DNA of 64,000 nt from Blastobasis lacticolella (Eukaryota > Arthropoda > Insecta > Lepidoptera > Blastobasidae), in contig LR990054.1 in the NCBI GenBank assembly GCA_905147135.1, positions 15,723,001 to 15,787,000 on the forward strand, written 5' to 3'. Numbering within the stretch: the first letter of the stretch is position 1; each line of letters begins with the position of its first letter. Below the pieces are notes generated by a model. It did not search any database and was not told where the DNA came from. It worked only from the letters and a program-made list of their open reading frames with translations. A program made the translations under genes and the position numbers. Positions 1-12,135 of this stretch are shown piece by piece.

Positions 1-764
1 GAGTAGATAAGTTACTGCGCACTGTACCGTCATTGTGGTCGATTTATCTGGCTCGCAACTCATCTCCTCGGTTAGCTGTGTTCCTGGTACCGGAAATTGG
101 TTCTCGCTTTTTTATCAACCACTGGTGCAACAAAGGGGTGTTAGGAGTTTTACGTTTTCATGTTGAATGTTGAATGTTTCTTTTTCTAAGTAACAGTTTC
201 AGTCGTCCCGTGACCATGATGCATGCAACTGTGTCGAAATATCGGGCTACTCCTCAACAAAGGTACGCGGTAGGAACCCGGAACATACCCTTAAAATGTG
301 TGATAATAACCGCGATAGTTTAAAACCGTATGTTAACGGTTTCATTTTTCGAAACAATTCTGCCATTTCTGAAAACTAAACGAATGAAACACGGAACAGC
401 GAACATTGAACTCATACATATCATCTCATGTATCGGATATTTTTAAATCCCACCGAAAAAAGAGTTGTATTATAAATTTGACGTGTGTATCTGTTGCTCT
501 GCGGCGGTGTTTGTCTGTGACATTGTAGCTCCCGAGCGGGTGGACTAATTCGGATGCGGTTGTCTCTAATTGAAAGCTAGTTTAATCGAAATTGTTCTTA
601 ATTTTGTCTCACTTAATAGTACCTAAATGTAAAAATGGTCAGGGGATACCCGACGTTTTAAACTGCCACTGGGAGAAGTTAAACTGTAGATAGGTACATT
701 TATCATTATTTTTCTTTTTTATTTTATTAAATTTTTTTTTTTCGCTTATTTTCTTGTTATTTTT

Positions 765-870
765 TGTTATTATTGTACCTTATTATCGTGTCGTGGTGTC
801 TACGTGTTTAAAATTTCTTCTTTCTTTCTTTCTTTCTTCTTTAAACGGCTTCATTTTCTTTCTTTCTTTT
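765..870 (+). repeat. LINE 3'-tail scrap with (TTTC)n
   Basis: A segment carrying GTGTCGTGGTGTCTACGTGT is followed by several TTTC units. The same unit occurs in reverse orientation at 26424-26515, where GAAA units precede ACACGTAGACACCACGACAC. A shared unique part plus a simple tetranucleotide tail is typical of non-LTR retrotransposon 3' ends; the family is not identified. Confidence 0.5.
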
Positions 871-1491
871 TTTGCTTCGGGAAGAAGACGTATAAGCCAT
901 CTACCTGATGGAAAGCGACCATCGTCGTACAGGACAACCTAAGGGAAGTGAATGTGATGCCTGTCGACCGACTCTAGTAGACACGCCTTTTGAAAAATCT
1001 CAATTTGTACGTTGTATGAATTTCACATGTCTAAAATAACTTTTGGTGTTAATTATTGAACGTACTATCTATATTTTAACTTAATACTAAGTTCTAACTT
1101 GGTACGGCTATACGCTCTGTTATCTTAGGCACCTACATAATCTCAGCCGTTATGCTTATGATCTAAGTACAATATGCCTGCCAGGCTTAGAGATTATGGC
1201 GTGTAATCCTCTTGACTTGGAGGCTCAACCCTATCAACAGACAGATACTGGATTGTTTGCTTACATTACATTATATTATATATGCAAAACGTGGAATCAA
1301 AAGCCGATGTTACCCTAGAATGGCGTAGCTTCATTTTAGTTAAGATAATGTTTGGATTCCAGGAGTTCTAGAGATTACCTGAATCTATTAGAGATAATAA
1401 ATTCAATAGTTTATCTATTTTCATGTTTACCGTACAAAGGTAGGTCACCTTTGCTATAGGACCTTCATAGACTTCTCAACATAGTACGCGT

Positions 1492-1650
1492 CCCGGCGTC
1501 TTTTTCTATGTACGCATATATCTTTTAAGCTATGCAACGGATTTTAATGTGGTTTATAAGGAAGAAAAAAAGGGTTTTCAGGGGTAAAGTAGGTGTAGGG
1601 AAGGGTAGGGGTAGGACGCCACGCGGAGGAAGTCGCGCCAGTTTCACTAG
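1492..1650 (+). repeat. Helitron-like short element, 3' CTAGT end
   Basis: It contains TATGCAACGGATTTTAATG, a GTAGGGAAGGGTAGGGG stretch, and ends GTCGCGCCAGTTTCACTAGT. Related copies at 19305-19467, 24095-24256 and 25550-25945 share the ACGCAACGGATTTTAATG core and a CACTAGT end. A conserved CTAG followed by T fits Helitron 3' ends; the assignment is inference. Confidence 0.4.
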
Positions 1651-3063
1651 TACTAAATAAAACTAAGTGCTAGAATAAACAAATGGTTTTCTACAATGAT
1701 CCACATTGAGTGTTGATTTTGAGTCTGGTTGCTTTCCAACTGATTTGAAATAGTAGTTTTTAAATTTGAATAAAAGCAAAAAATAAACCACGAGATTCCA
1801 AAGACCGAAGACAAAATTATCATTGCGTCACCTAGTTAATAATAATAAACATTTATTCCGCTGAAGCCACGACACAGGTGTAAAAAAAATAATAAAAATA
1901 ACATATAAACATCATCGTAAACTTTACGTTCTATCATTGTTATGCCGACCGGCCTATAGTTAGTCTATTTAAGCCTGCTCACGAATTGAGCATTCAAATG
2001 GCTCGTTACCAATCCATGGATTTGCAGCCTGTTTGATGAATGTGCAACCGGGGAGAGGGCAGGTGGGGGGAGGGGGGGAGGCTTTGCATTTACTATGCCT
2101 AGCTTTGATTTCATACTAAGTACATTTTCAATATAATTAGATTTCAAGTTTTAAAGTGAAAGATTATGTTTGTAAAGGCCGAGAGGATGAGTTGTTCGAA
2201 TTGTTGTTCCATATATTTAAACTAAATTCGGTGTATTTACATAATGTAATTGATGGAAAAAGCTTCTAAGCACTTTTGAACAAAAGATAAACTCATAACG
2301 AAATCGCAGATGAAAAGAAAAATTGTAAATTTTATTCCAATTCGCTTGAACTAATCGTTTTAACGTAAACAAAATTAGCATTAAGTATGAATACATCGTA
2401 GTATTACTTTTCTAATTGCTTCGCATTCCAAATTAAAATTCAATGACATATCTATTATAATTCAAATTTAGTGCCGCTGATATACCTTTGTCTTTAAAAT
2501 AATGGACAACTCGCCCGCGGGTCAGAAAATGTAGCGGACGAGTTTTCCCTAAGGCGCAACTTCCGTTTCAGTCATTTAGGAACTATTTATTTATTTATTG
2601 GAGTACCAAGAGCTATATAAAACATAATAAATATTATATTAGAGTCAATAAGCCTTAATTGTCTGTCGAAAATGTCTAAAGTTGCACTGAAATGCCACAA
2701 TTATCACCTTTTCGAATTATCGTCAACGCATAATAAGGCAATCAGTGTCATGGTCATGTCTTTTCCAAAAGCCTTCAACGAAAGATTCCATCCCAAGACG
2801 GGCGGTAATTTTGCAAATTAGTTATTTTTCTCGCGACGGAAACCGAAACCACAAACCTTGTCCATTCTATAGTTCGCCGGGTAATTGGTTTTGCTGCCTT
2901 GTGTTTTTACTGTAATAATAAGCTGAAAATTATTTATTCCCACATTAAAAGCGCAATGGCGGACTAAAAGTCCACGTAGACAGCTAAAATAGTATTATTT
3001 ACTAGTTATCAGAGAGTTGGAGATTGAAAAGACTACAAGTTGAGATTATACATAAGCTTGGTC

Positions 3064-3331
3064 AACTACCATCGGCCGTGTGGTGTCCGGCATAGTAGAA
3101 TAGCACCAACCCCTTACACTCGTGGGTGTCGTACAAGGCGACTAATGTTTTCGAGGCAAAAGATCTAAGCGCCTCCGTAGACTGGAAAATGGGCAGCAGC
3201 ATTTTCCATTGTTATATTATAACACTGCGATCTCCAACCCGCCTGCCAAGCGTGGAGATTATGGCAATAACCTCCCTTGTGGGAGAGGCCCTAAGTCCTG
3301 CAGTGGACTGTTATGGGCTGTAATGATGATG
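3064..3331 (+). repeat. interspersed repeat, (GAT)n-tailed family, full-length copy
   Basis: Begins CGGCCGTGTGGTGTCCGGC, contains TACAAGGCGACTAATG and CCTGCCAAGCGTGGAGATTA, and ends in TAATGATGATG. Other copies lie at 9418-9690, 13594-13820, 43336-43463 and 51890-52005 (+) and 56495-56755 (-). The constant 3' end with a short GAT tail suggests a SINE or the 3' end of an RTE-like LINE. Confidence 0.65.
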
Positions 3332-3584
3332 TTCAACTACAAGAACAGACACTTACAATTGTATAAGTCCACGTATCGGCAATAGCCGCGTAGAACGGCC
3401 TCCCGCAAAATGGACAGACGATTTTGTAAAAGCCGTAATGAGCCGTTGGAGGCACTATACTCGTATTTGTAGATGGCTCGGGGGAACTCCATGTTCTGCA
3501 GAACAACCTGTAAGATTTAAGATCAGGCTTTAGAAAAAGGCAACATTCTATTAAATCGTGGCCAAGGGCATAAATTGGCAACAA

Positions 3585-4230
3585 GATTTCATTGTGCCTT
3601 TGTAGAATTTGTACAACTCATACATTAATTCTATGCAAATACTTATAACGAAGTGTAGCCCAACGCTGTATATTTATTATATTTCTTCAATTCATGGATT
3701 CAAAGCAATATTCATCAACAAGAAGTAACAACAAAAGAAGAAATATTACTTCTTATTTATCTCATTAAATCGATTCGAAAACGCCTCAAAGTAAAGCCTA
3801 TTCGGAATGAATTTGTTGAAATGAATTATTCACGGTATCGAAAACCTTTCAAAGTGAGTCTATAAATTCTAAGATGAACGATGCAAATTCTCTGTAGACT
3901 ACCGAAGAGCGAATATGATATCACTTCAGTTGATTTCAATTGAATTTGTTAGGGTAACTATGTACACCAAACAACATAAATTTGAAGTATAGAATTTTAG
4001 TATTAAAATTGGATTTCATTGTGCCTACCCTTGTAGCATACGGGCATGAGTTTGTATGTATGTAGATATGAATGTAATTCACCATGCATCAGGTAGACGG
4101 CAACAGACAGGCGTGTAAGGTAACATATGCTCGAAGACGGACACATTATTGATTACATTTTATTTGTATTACATAATATTCTTCTGTCCATCTATAGCAA
4201 ATTTTGTGCTAAATCAAAATGTGTATAATA
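3585..4230. other. gene-free spacer
   Basis: AT-rich sequence between a repeat and the 4231 TIR element. No exon, RNA gene or clear repeat recognised. Confidence 0.45.
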
Positions 4231-5145
4231 GGGTAAAAGTCGGATACTTGCCCCAGTGGGATAGTTGCCCAAGTTTTGAATACACTATGTTAGGGATGTT
4301 GGTGATGTTAGCGCTTTACCACAATAAAAATTACCTCTTCCGAATGCCTCAGTGCCATGTAATCCATCAGCGTAAGCGCACACGTTTTGACGTTGTGATT
4401 AAAAGTCTTCTGCACTGAAACTTTGACGGGCGTCAAAATTATTTTAATATGTAATTTAAAATGAATATTTTTATTACTGATGGTGGTACTTTTAATTTCT
4501 ATGTATGCATTATGGTTGAAATTACATTGTATAACATGCTTTATTGTTTAATAGTTTTTATTTATTTCACAAATAAAAAGGGCAAGTATCCGTATCAAAA
4601 AGGATAGTCGCCCCATAATATAAAATTATTGAACAATCAAGGATTTCTTTTTATTTTTGTGTTTTTTAACTTATTGTGACTTCTTGCTATATAAAATAAA
4701 TATATAATGTAAAATAAATATTTACGACGCCAGAATGGTAATGATTTTATGGTTTAAATCATTAAAACTAATACTATGTTTTTCAATAATAATTAATATT
4801 TTGATAAGTGCATAATAAAGGATCTCAGTAAATAAATAAATATTAATTATATCCAACAAAATCAAAGTGAGGCGTCTATCCCTGCACGAGGCAGCTATTC
4901 CCCATAGCATTTTTACCGTTGGGCAACTATCCGCCACAGTAGGTCTACTAACCCTAGGCCCTTTTCAGAGGTCTAGTAAAACACTATTTACTCAAAACCT
5001 ATAATAATTACGTTTCCAAAAATAGGTTATTATAGAATATTAAAGACCTATGTTTTGATGTACATGTGTCATATTTCTGAGTAAGTACATATTTCTTAAT
5101 AATAGAGCTGTTTTGATAAATGGGGCAAGTATCCGGCTTTTACCC
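4231..5145. mobile_element. non-autonomous DNA transposon with 25-bp TIRs and TA target duplication
   Basis: The left end begins GGGTAAAAGTCGGATACTTG and the right end is its reverse complement with one mismatch over 25 bases. Both ends are flanked by TA (4229-4230 and 5146-5147), as expected of a TA-targeting (Tc1/mariner-type) element. The 915-bp interior has no transposase ORF but repeats the terminal motif internally near 4580 (GGGCAAGTATCCG) and 4920 (GGGCAACTATCCG). The superfamily is inferred only from the TA flank. Confidence 0.7.
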
Positions 5146-5349
5146 TACCTACTATAATTGTTAAAAATCATTGTGAAAATGGAAATTTCCAGTTAACGAT
5201 ACGGTCTTCATTCTTCGAGGGTGGCACCATACCCTCTCGCTGGGACCCGCAATTTAAAGTTTATAGAATAATTTTAACATTAGAAATAACATTTAACTAA
5301 TATAATATGGTATAATAAATTAGTGAGTGATGAGAAAGTAACTTATTCG

Positions 5350-6865
5350 AGCTTTCCTATACCTCTGGAACGGTGCCGTCTTCGTGGAAGCTAGCTCTTG
5401 TGCATCCGATACCCAAGAAGGGTGATAATTCAGCCCCATCAAATTACAGGCCTATAGCGGTTACCTCCTTGCTCTGGAGCGGGTTATCAATATCCAGCTC
5501 CTCGGATACCTAGAGGACCACCAGCTGATCAGTGACCGTCAATATGGCTTTCGCCATGGTCGCTCAGCTAGTGACCTTCTGGTGTACCTAACGCACCGGT
5601 GGGCTGAGGCTGTCGAGAGCAAGGGGGAGGCTCTGGCTGTCAGTCTTGACATAGCCAAGGCATTTGATCGGGTCTGGAACAGGGCACTTCTATCAAAACT
5701 CCCGAAGTACGATTTCCCCGAGGGGCTCTGCAATTGGGTACCCAGCTTCATGTCTGGACGGAGCATCCAAGTCGTTGTCGATGGATGCTGCTACGATACC
5801 AAGACTAAATGCTGGAGTACCCCAAGGTGGGGGTACTATCTCCCACGCTGTTTCTTTTGCATATCAATGATATGCTGAATATCATTATGCGGATTATCAA
5901 TATTGTTATGCGGATGGCAGTACGGGAGATGTTAGTTATACTGGCCGAGCGAAAGTCCCTCGTTCCAAGGTGTCGGAGAGCCGAATTAGACTTGTGTCGA
6001 ATATCGAACATTCCTTGGAGCAAGTTGCTCAGTGGGGCAGACTAAACCTAATCCAATTCAACCCCTCGAAGACACAGGTCTGCGCATTTTTCGCCAAAAA
6101 AGATCCCTTTGACATAGTGCCGCAGTTTCAAGGAACACCCCTTTCCATCTCAAAAAGTATTGGGATCCTCGGTGTCGACATATCGGATAGCGTGCGATTC
6201 CGGAGTCACCTGGAAGGCAAGGCCAAACTGGCTTCGAAAAAGCTTAGAGTGCTTAACCGGTCCAAGCGATACTTCACCGCAGGGCAGCGCCTGCTGCTGT
6301 ACAAGGCACAAGTGCGGCCACATATGGAGTATTGTTCCCATCTTTGGGCCGGCGAAACTACCGACCTGCTTAATCCTCTGGTCTCCGTACAGAGACGCGC
6401 CGTACGAATTGTCGATGATTCCATACAAACACGCAAGTTGGGACCACTAGCAAACCGAAGGGACTTTGGCTCCCTGTGTGTGTTCTATCGGCTGTAAAAT
6501 GGGGAGTGTTTCGAGGAACTTTTCGATCTGGTGCCCACAGCACAATTCCGCCATCGCACCACCCGCCGTGGCCTCGGTACTCATCCTCACTACGTAGACC
6601 CTCTGTTGGTCACGACGCGAAGGTTCGAAAGAACGTTTCTCGCTCGTACGATTCGGATGTGGAATGAGCACCCAGCCACAGTGTTTCCTTTGGACTATGA
6701 CATGGGATCGTTCAAGAGGTATATTAGAGGTCTCTTCAGAGGCGGGCAACGCATTAGTGACTCCCCTGGTGTTGCTGATGTCCATAGGCGGCGGTGACCA
6801 CTTTCCATCAAGTGGCCCGCTTGCCTGTTTGTCAGCCGTATAACATAAAAAAATAAAAATAAAAC
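5350..6865 (+). pseudogene. Jockey-like LINE, reverse-transcriptase pseudogene and 3' end
   Basis: Decayed ORF2 of a non-LTR retrotransposon, truncated at its 5' side. Visible in order: SLDIAKAFDRVWN near 5640, GVPQGG near 5813, a catalytic box reading YADG instead of YADD near 5905-5917, PSKTQVCAFFAKK near 6065, RPHMEYCSHLWAG near 6313, and a C-terminus GVADVHRRR ending near 6795. Several frameshifts separate the blocks and a short ATTATGCGGATTATCAATAT duplication sits by the catalytic box. A 3' UTR with GTGACCACTTTCCATCA and an A-rich tail follows. The lost aspartate and the frameshifts make it inactive. Its 3' end seeds many short fragments elsewhere in this window. Confidence 0.85.
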
Positions 6866-6894
6866 TCTGCTTCATGCCCGTGAGGAAAATCTGA

Positions 6895-7045
6895 GGAAAA
6901 GCAAAGGCTACTTTTAGTATGTATTTAAAAAATATATGTAAGTAGTTAATCGATTTTTTGGCACTTTGACACACTTTGACACAAGCTTTGCTTACTTTGG
7001 GGCTAGATAACGCTGTGTAAATCGTCCAAGCATATTTATTTGTTT
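6895..7045 (+). repeat. tRNA-SINE, 5'-truncated copy
   Basis: Carries ACAAGCTTTGCTTACTTTGG followed by GGCTAGATAACGCTGTGTAA, the 3' body of the SINE found complete at 41530-41800. The tRNA-like head is missing. Confidence 0.65.
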
Positions 7046-7941
7046 TCAAACAATAACAGAATTTTACGCGGACCTTCGATTAACTATGTGGCTTGAAACA
7101 AAATATAGTTTCAAAAAAGAATTCAAATTTTACTTCAACGCTAACTTATTTATAGGAAATATAAAATGCAATTACCTTATCCAGTGCACCTGGAACGCGT
7201 ATAAATATTTAGAGTACAAACACATAGTTTCAGCCAAGCGTACAATAGCAAACGCGCCCTGAAAATCAGCCTGAAACTTTGCCGCCGCCATTGTTTCGAA
7301 AACACCTGAATAGTTTCACTTGCGAGTTATTTTACAGAGTTTTTGTTTCGCTAAACCTATTGTGTGCCGATGATGTGAAAATTTTATTATTATAGCCATA
7401 TACATAGACGTATCTTCATTTGGCCCAATAACACATTCGAAAAACTTAAAAGTAATAGAATAAGTATAGTATTAGATAATAGTATTTTATAAACACTCTC
7501 ACGTTTGAATTCGGTAGGCTATGTTATTGATTGTCATTATCCTGATACACCTGTTTTGCTAGTTCCACTTCCACACCATCATACCTTTAGGCCGCTTGGA
7601 GATATTCTTAACTTGCACTTTATGAAGAAGTACATTTATTTTATTAGGACTAAATTGTTAGAAAGTGTACTTTTTTGCACCATACAATACTTATCTATAT
7701 GTACTTACATTTAACAATACTATTACAGGTTCAACTCTGTACATTGTAATATGAGACATACAAAATGTCTTGTAGTCCAATAAACTTTTGATTTCATTGT
7801 CCAAATCTAATTCTGCTACAAAATATTTTACATGTTTTGTAGCATAAAATACTGTCATCTGCAGCATTTAATCTTCTGTTAATACAGAAACAACATTTAC
7901 TCCAATATATTTTCAACCTGTCACCAATTCACAAAGTACTC
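7046..7941. other. gene-free AT-rich stretch
   Basis: No recognisable coding exon or RNA. A 69-residue ORF at 7505-7714 has no domain I know and no convincing splice context. Confidence 0.45.
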
Positions 7942-8122
7942 GATATACCTTTGATCAATTATATTATATATCGACCACACAACTGGAATATCGCCCGCGG
8001 TGAGGTAGGTGACAGGGGGACGTTTCAGGGTTGTTTCAGGACTGAAAGCGTAGTTGCGGGGGTGACGATATATCAGTTAAATGGTCGATCTATAGAACTA
8101 CAGTTGATCGAAGCGGTATATC
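7942..8122. mobile_element. short MITE with imperfect terminal inverted repeats
   Basis: The left end GATATACCTTTGATCAA and the right end TTGATCGAAGCGGTATATC are imperfect reverse complements, and ATATCGACC/GGTCGATCT forms an inner inverted match. About 180 bp, no coding capacity. Confidence 0.45.
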
Positions 8123-8649
8123 TATAATGGTTTGATTCTTTCATACAAATACAAAACAATACAATACCTACAATACGAACAAAGTAATGGAAAAGGGGCA
8201 GTCTTAGCAGTGGGGTGGACTATAATAGGCTTTTATGAGAGATCGGTAACCAATGACAGCCTCTTGGCTCGAGATATCACGGTTGTGACTGAAAAGGCTC
8301 GTCTGCGCTGAATGGGTGTCTAAACCGGCCGGTATTAGCAAAAAGATACCACGAAACGCCCAAGAACAAACATAGAGGTAAAACGATAAAAATTACAAAT
8401 CCAGTAAACTGTATACGTAAACGTATCGAATAAAAGGTGATCACTAAAACGTACCTATAGGTAGGTATATGGCACCGGCTTATGTGGCATTGTGTGCCAC
8501 AGACTTTCTCTGGGACGAATGAGTGGAATGGACGTAACTAATCGAATTACCAAGAACAAACCGAGGACAAAGACAATGTATCTACGCATCCGTTGTTGCC
8601 GATTCCGATTTCGACGTAGATCGTATTTTGTTTCCATTAACAGCTGGGA

Positions 8650-8925
8650 TCTTGTACCAATGACTCTTTTCTGAGTTAAGTACGTTGAATACTAACCTAT
8701 GCTCTTACGGTGAGGGAAAACATCGTGATGAAACCTGCATATTTAGGCGACTGAATGTGTAACAATGATTCAAACTGGTCAGTTTCCTCTGGTAGCAGGG
8801 TCATGGAGGTCACATTGCAGTCGCTTCACTGCAATTACCTGATCTGCCAAATCCTGTATCATGGTCAAGGCGGACCCCTGGCCCTGGTGCGCAAGAGCAC
8901 AAGCGGGGCATTAACGCCAAGATGA
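8650..8925 (+). repeat. tRNA(Thr)-like SINE, headless copy
   Basis: Matches the body of the full SINE at 19468-19817: TACCAATGACT, CTCTTACGGTGAGGGAAAAC, TGGTAGCAGGGTCATGGAGG, then CATTAACGCCAAGATGAT. The tRNA-like 5' part is absent. Confidence 0.65.
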
Positions 8926-8959
8926 TATTTTTATTAACTGGGTTCTTGAATAAAATTGA

Positions 8960-9110
8960 CAAGGGACACTCATGTACCGTAAGACAGCGTGAGCAGGCCT
9001 CCCACAAGGTGAACCGATAACCTGGTAAAGGTCGCGCAGAACCGGACTCTGTGGAGGTCTCTGGGGGTGGCTGAAGCCCTGCAGTGGGCGTCCTTCGGCT
9101 GATGAAAATG
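8960..9110 (+). pseudogene. RTE-like LINE 3' end (C-terminal ORF scrap)
   Basis: In one frame it reads RTLWRSLGVAEALQWASFG and then stops, resembling the C-terminus typical of RTE-like reverse transcriptases in Lepidoptera (WRSLGEAYVQQW-type), followed by a short GATGAAAATGATGA tail. Assignment rests on this short segment. Confidence 0.45.
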
Positions 9111-9417
9111 ATGAACAGCTGATTGTCCTTGTCACAATCCAATGCGGTGATTGCTCGTGTAACAGGTTAACGATTTATTTCATTTTCTTGACATTTGAAA
9201 TGTGGGCTAATGTAATACGTCAATATTTACGACCATCCAAAAGCTCTTAGGTATAGCTTTCATCGTAAAATGCTCGTGTAATGCTTTTTGTACAGTATCA
9301 ATAATCATCCCGAAGGTAATAAAATAACGAAAACTGCCATTCGTTAATCTTATGTAATAACTCCATTGGTTTTGCAAGGTCATACCTAAGTCATACCACA
9401 GCGTACGAAAGAAAATA

Positions 9418-9690
9418 GTGGCCGTGTGGTGTCCGGCAGAGTAGAAAGCACCTACCCCTTACACTCGCGGGTGTCGTATAAGGCAACTAATGTTTTCGAG
9501 GCAAAGGATCGTAAGATGGAAAGGCAGCAGCTTTTTCCATTGTTATATTTATAACATTCCGGTCTCCAGCCCGTCTTCAAAGCGTGGGGATTATGGCAAT
9601 AACCTTATCTTTCGTGGAAGAGGCCCTAAGTCCTGTAGTGGACTGTTGTGTGTGAGTGTAGATAAATGAAAATAGCTTTTCATCATCATC
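9418..9690 (+). repeat. interspersed repeat, (GAT)n-tailed family
   Basis: Same structure as the 3064 copy: GGCCGTGTGGTGTCCGGCAG start, CAAAGCGTGGGGATTATGG, CCTAAGTCCTGTAGTGGAC, ending at a CATCATCATCATCA run. Confidence 0.65.
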
Positions 9691-9764
9691 ATCACTGCCT
9701 GTAGCTTACAAAATAGCTTTTGTCCGCATATATTTCGGTTATTTAAAAAATAGCGCGCGCTGAA

Positions 9765-9946
9765 CAAAGGAAGTTTGGCAACCCAGCCTATATGACCAAT
9801 TGACCATAACTTTTTCCCCACAGCTATTCGAGAGTCGACGCCATAGTAAAAGTTATAGAAAATGAACAATCCTATCCAACGACATATCGCTCAACGTTAT
9901 TGGTCATATAGGCTGGGGTTCATACATTTCTGCCGGTCCTCCTTTG
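9765..9946. mobile_element. MITE with perfect 18-bp inner inverted repeat
   Basis: CCAGCCTATATGACCAAT (9783-9800) recurs as its exact reverse complement at 9899-9916, with weaker outer matching ends CAAAGGA / TCCTTTG. About 180 bp, non-coding. Confidence 0.55.
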
Positions 9947-10559
9947 GATATTTAGTTATACTGCTGAATACCCATGAAGGCTAAATACTAAAATGTTAAA
10001 ACGGCTTTTAAATGCTTTTAAACAGTGACTGACACTTCCTTGTAATGTCAAACTTGACATAATTTTTGTTGATGTTTACATAATTTTTATTAGTATCGTT
10101 TTAATTTTTATAATTTTATACTAGTTTTTGATAGATTTTTCTTTGAATTGATAGTTATTTTTACAGCTAAGATACTTATGTACATTTTCTAAGTGTATAT
10201 TTTTTATTACTACGATACAACAGCCTAATGTAAGTAATCAAATCTAAAAATAATGTTTGATACCAAAAAATACCAATTTGGCCTAATTTACAGTTAGGAT
10301 ATAGAGAAGGTCAACGGTACATTCGACTCCCCTTCTAATCTTAAGAACATGGAAGAAAACAAATAGTGCCGTAGTAGCTTCGTCACTTTTTGTTAACTTA
10401 CTGGCGGGTAGTATTTTATGCCCTAATGGAAAGTGATCACTGTTGTCTATAAAACATTCACCACCAGAGGTATCGCCAACGTTTTGCATTACTATTTACC
10501 CCGGGACACGTTGCTCTGGCATAAAAAGGCAAATTCTCACTCCATGGAGCATTGGAGAC
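9947..10559. other. gene-free spacer
   Basis: AT-rich. It contains a weak match to the LINE tail TAATGGAAAGTGATCAC near 10425-10445. No gene seen. Confidence 0.4.
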
Positions 10560-10812
10560 CTTATTATTTAAAATAGTAGATATTGCTTGGCTACAATTCA
10601 ACTCCGCTTTGATGCAACATTTATAGTGCGTACGGGTAACGAATGGAACACGTTGCCTGTAAGTGTGTTCTCTGATCAAAATAATCTGGACCTTCAAGGC
10701 TAGAGTGAATATGCTGTTTCTAGAAAGGCATGCTCCATCTTCGACCGCATCGTCACTTACCTCCAGGTGAGATGGCGGTCAAACGCCTGGCTAGTCCAAT
10801 TTTAAAAAAACT
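10560..10812 (+). pseudogene. Jockey-like LINE 3' end
   Basis: C-terminal ORF scrap in broken frames (NEWNTLPVSVFSDQNN-like, then FKARVNMLFLERHAPSS), followed by a 3' UTR with GGTGAGATGGCGGTCAAACG and a short A run at 10803-10811. The same UTR in reverse is at 11335-11415 and 53627-53703. Confidence 0.55.
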
Positions 10813-11334
10813 GGAAGTACTTACCAAATAAAAAGGGCCACCCATTTTAACTGGACACAACCTATAACCATAACTATGGGACTTATATACTATAGTATAC
10901 ATATAGGATATATGGTATATATGTTGGATATAGTATAGTATAGTGTGATATAGTTTTCCAGCTGTAAATAATTCCCCATCAGCCTGCTAACTACACGCCA
11001 CTGTCAACAAACAGCAGTTTCACTCGGTAGCCCATGAATTATTCATGTGTCGATGTATTTGACCATGACCGGTATATCGTGAGCCGTATAATAAACAGTA
11101 TAACAATGCACATTTTATTTTCTCCTCTTAGTTTTCTCGTAGTGCCCCTTGGAGACTCTCCATACAGGATATCCCTTTTCCTAAAGTAGCTGTCTGAGTT
11201 GAGAATATGTTGATTCGAGGAAAAAGGCTAATAAGTCCTTAGGATATTTTCAAATGTCCTTACCTACAATACTACCTGATTATGTGAATTTAAGCTAGTT
11301 TATGGTTTACCTTTTTATTATTAGACTTGGTATA
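10813..11334. other. gene-free spacer with AT-dinucleotide-rich patch
   Basis: Around 10880-10950 there is a run of TATAGTATA/ATATATG-type short repeats. No coding exon is visible. Confidence 0.4.
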
Positions 11335-12135
11335 CTTTTGACCGCTATCTCACCTAGTAAGTGACGATGCGGCCGAAGATAGAACATGCCTGTCTAGGAA
11401 CAGCCTATTCACTCACAGACAACGTCTTCCATTCCTTAGCCGTACGCATTATAAAGGTTGAAGTAAATCAGTTCGTGCATTTAACTGGAAGATCCATGAC
11501 ATAAGGGTGAAGCGTTCATTCGGATCGCGTTTCCCGATGGCGGAAAGGAGCCGACGGAATAAGGTCGTGCAACTGCTTTTGCGTTTGTGTGTTGCATACT
11601 ATCCGAAATGCAACCTGCAAAGACAGACATGGAACATCTACGCCGATTATTGAGGCTCTGCAGTTTTTCTACCGAATCCAAAGTGGCCATTTGATATTTG
11701 GCTGATCCATCCCAGAAGTGGCAGCAGTACCCCATGCAGGATCGGACTTGCGCTTGATATAACTGAACAACTGATTTGAAATGAAATACCGCCTGACCAT
11801 CGAGGAGAGGATACCAAGTATCTTGGCTGCAGTCTTTGCTTTGAATTTGATGTACTCAAAGTTGAGATTAGTTGATAGCTCAACACCAAGGAGCGTAGGT
11901 TGTCGGTCATTTCCATAGGTACATTTGAGAAAGTCAGAGCTAGATGGAATGGACTCCGTTTGGCGGAAAATAAACACGCCTGTGTTTTGGTAGCGCTGAA
12001 CACCACTAAATTGGTTTCGCCCCTATCGCAATTCGCCCAATTCCTATGGCTTAAGCTCGCTTTGTACTTCTTACTTACCTTATATGTCAACAATATGTTT
12101 GTGTACAATACGAATAAATTTACTAAATCCTTCAT
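11335..12135 (-). pseudogene. Jockey-like LINE, 3' half, broken
   Basis: Reverse-strand remnants of the post-catalytic part of a non-LTR reverse transcriptase: an ATKTQACLFSAKRSPF block near 11960-12000, a LGVELSTNLNF block near 11870-11900, YFISNQLFSYIK, and YCCHFWDGSAKYQ near 11700-11730, each in a different frame. It runs into the 3' UTR shared with 10560-10812, which lies in opposite orientation about 520 bp away. Confidence 0.7.

Larger units (their letters stand above)
1..3063. other. gene-free, repeat-bearing region
   Basis: I see no convincing coding exon here. The stretch is AT-rich and holds a (TTTC)n-tailed LINE scrap, a Helitron-like end near 1.5-1.65 kb, a degenerate fragment of the TGATGATG-tailed repeat near 1165-1260, and a G-rich run at about 2050-2081 (four or more G tracts, possible quadruplex). 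Short ORFs in it have no recognisable domain. Confidence 0.6.

Noticed and set aside
6447..7049. 200-codon minus-strand ORF across the LINE 3' end
   Set aside because: It is antisense to the Jockey-like ORF2 C-terminus, whose plus-strand reading matches known motifs.
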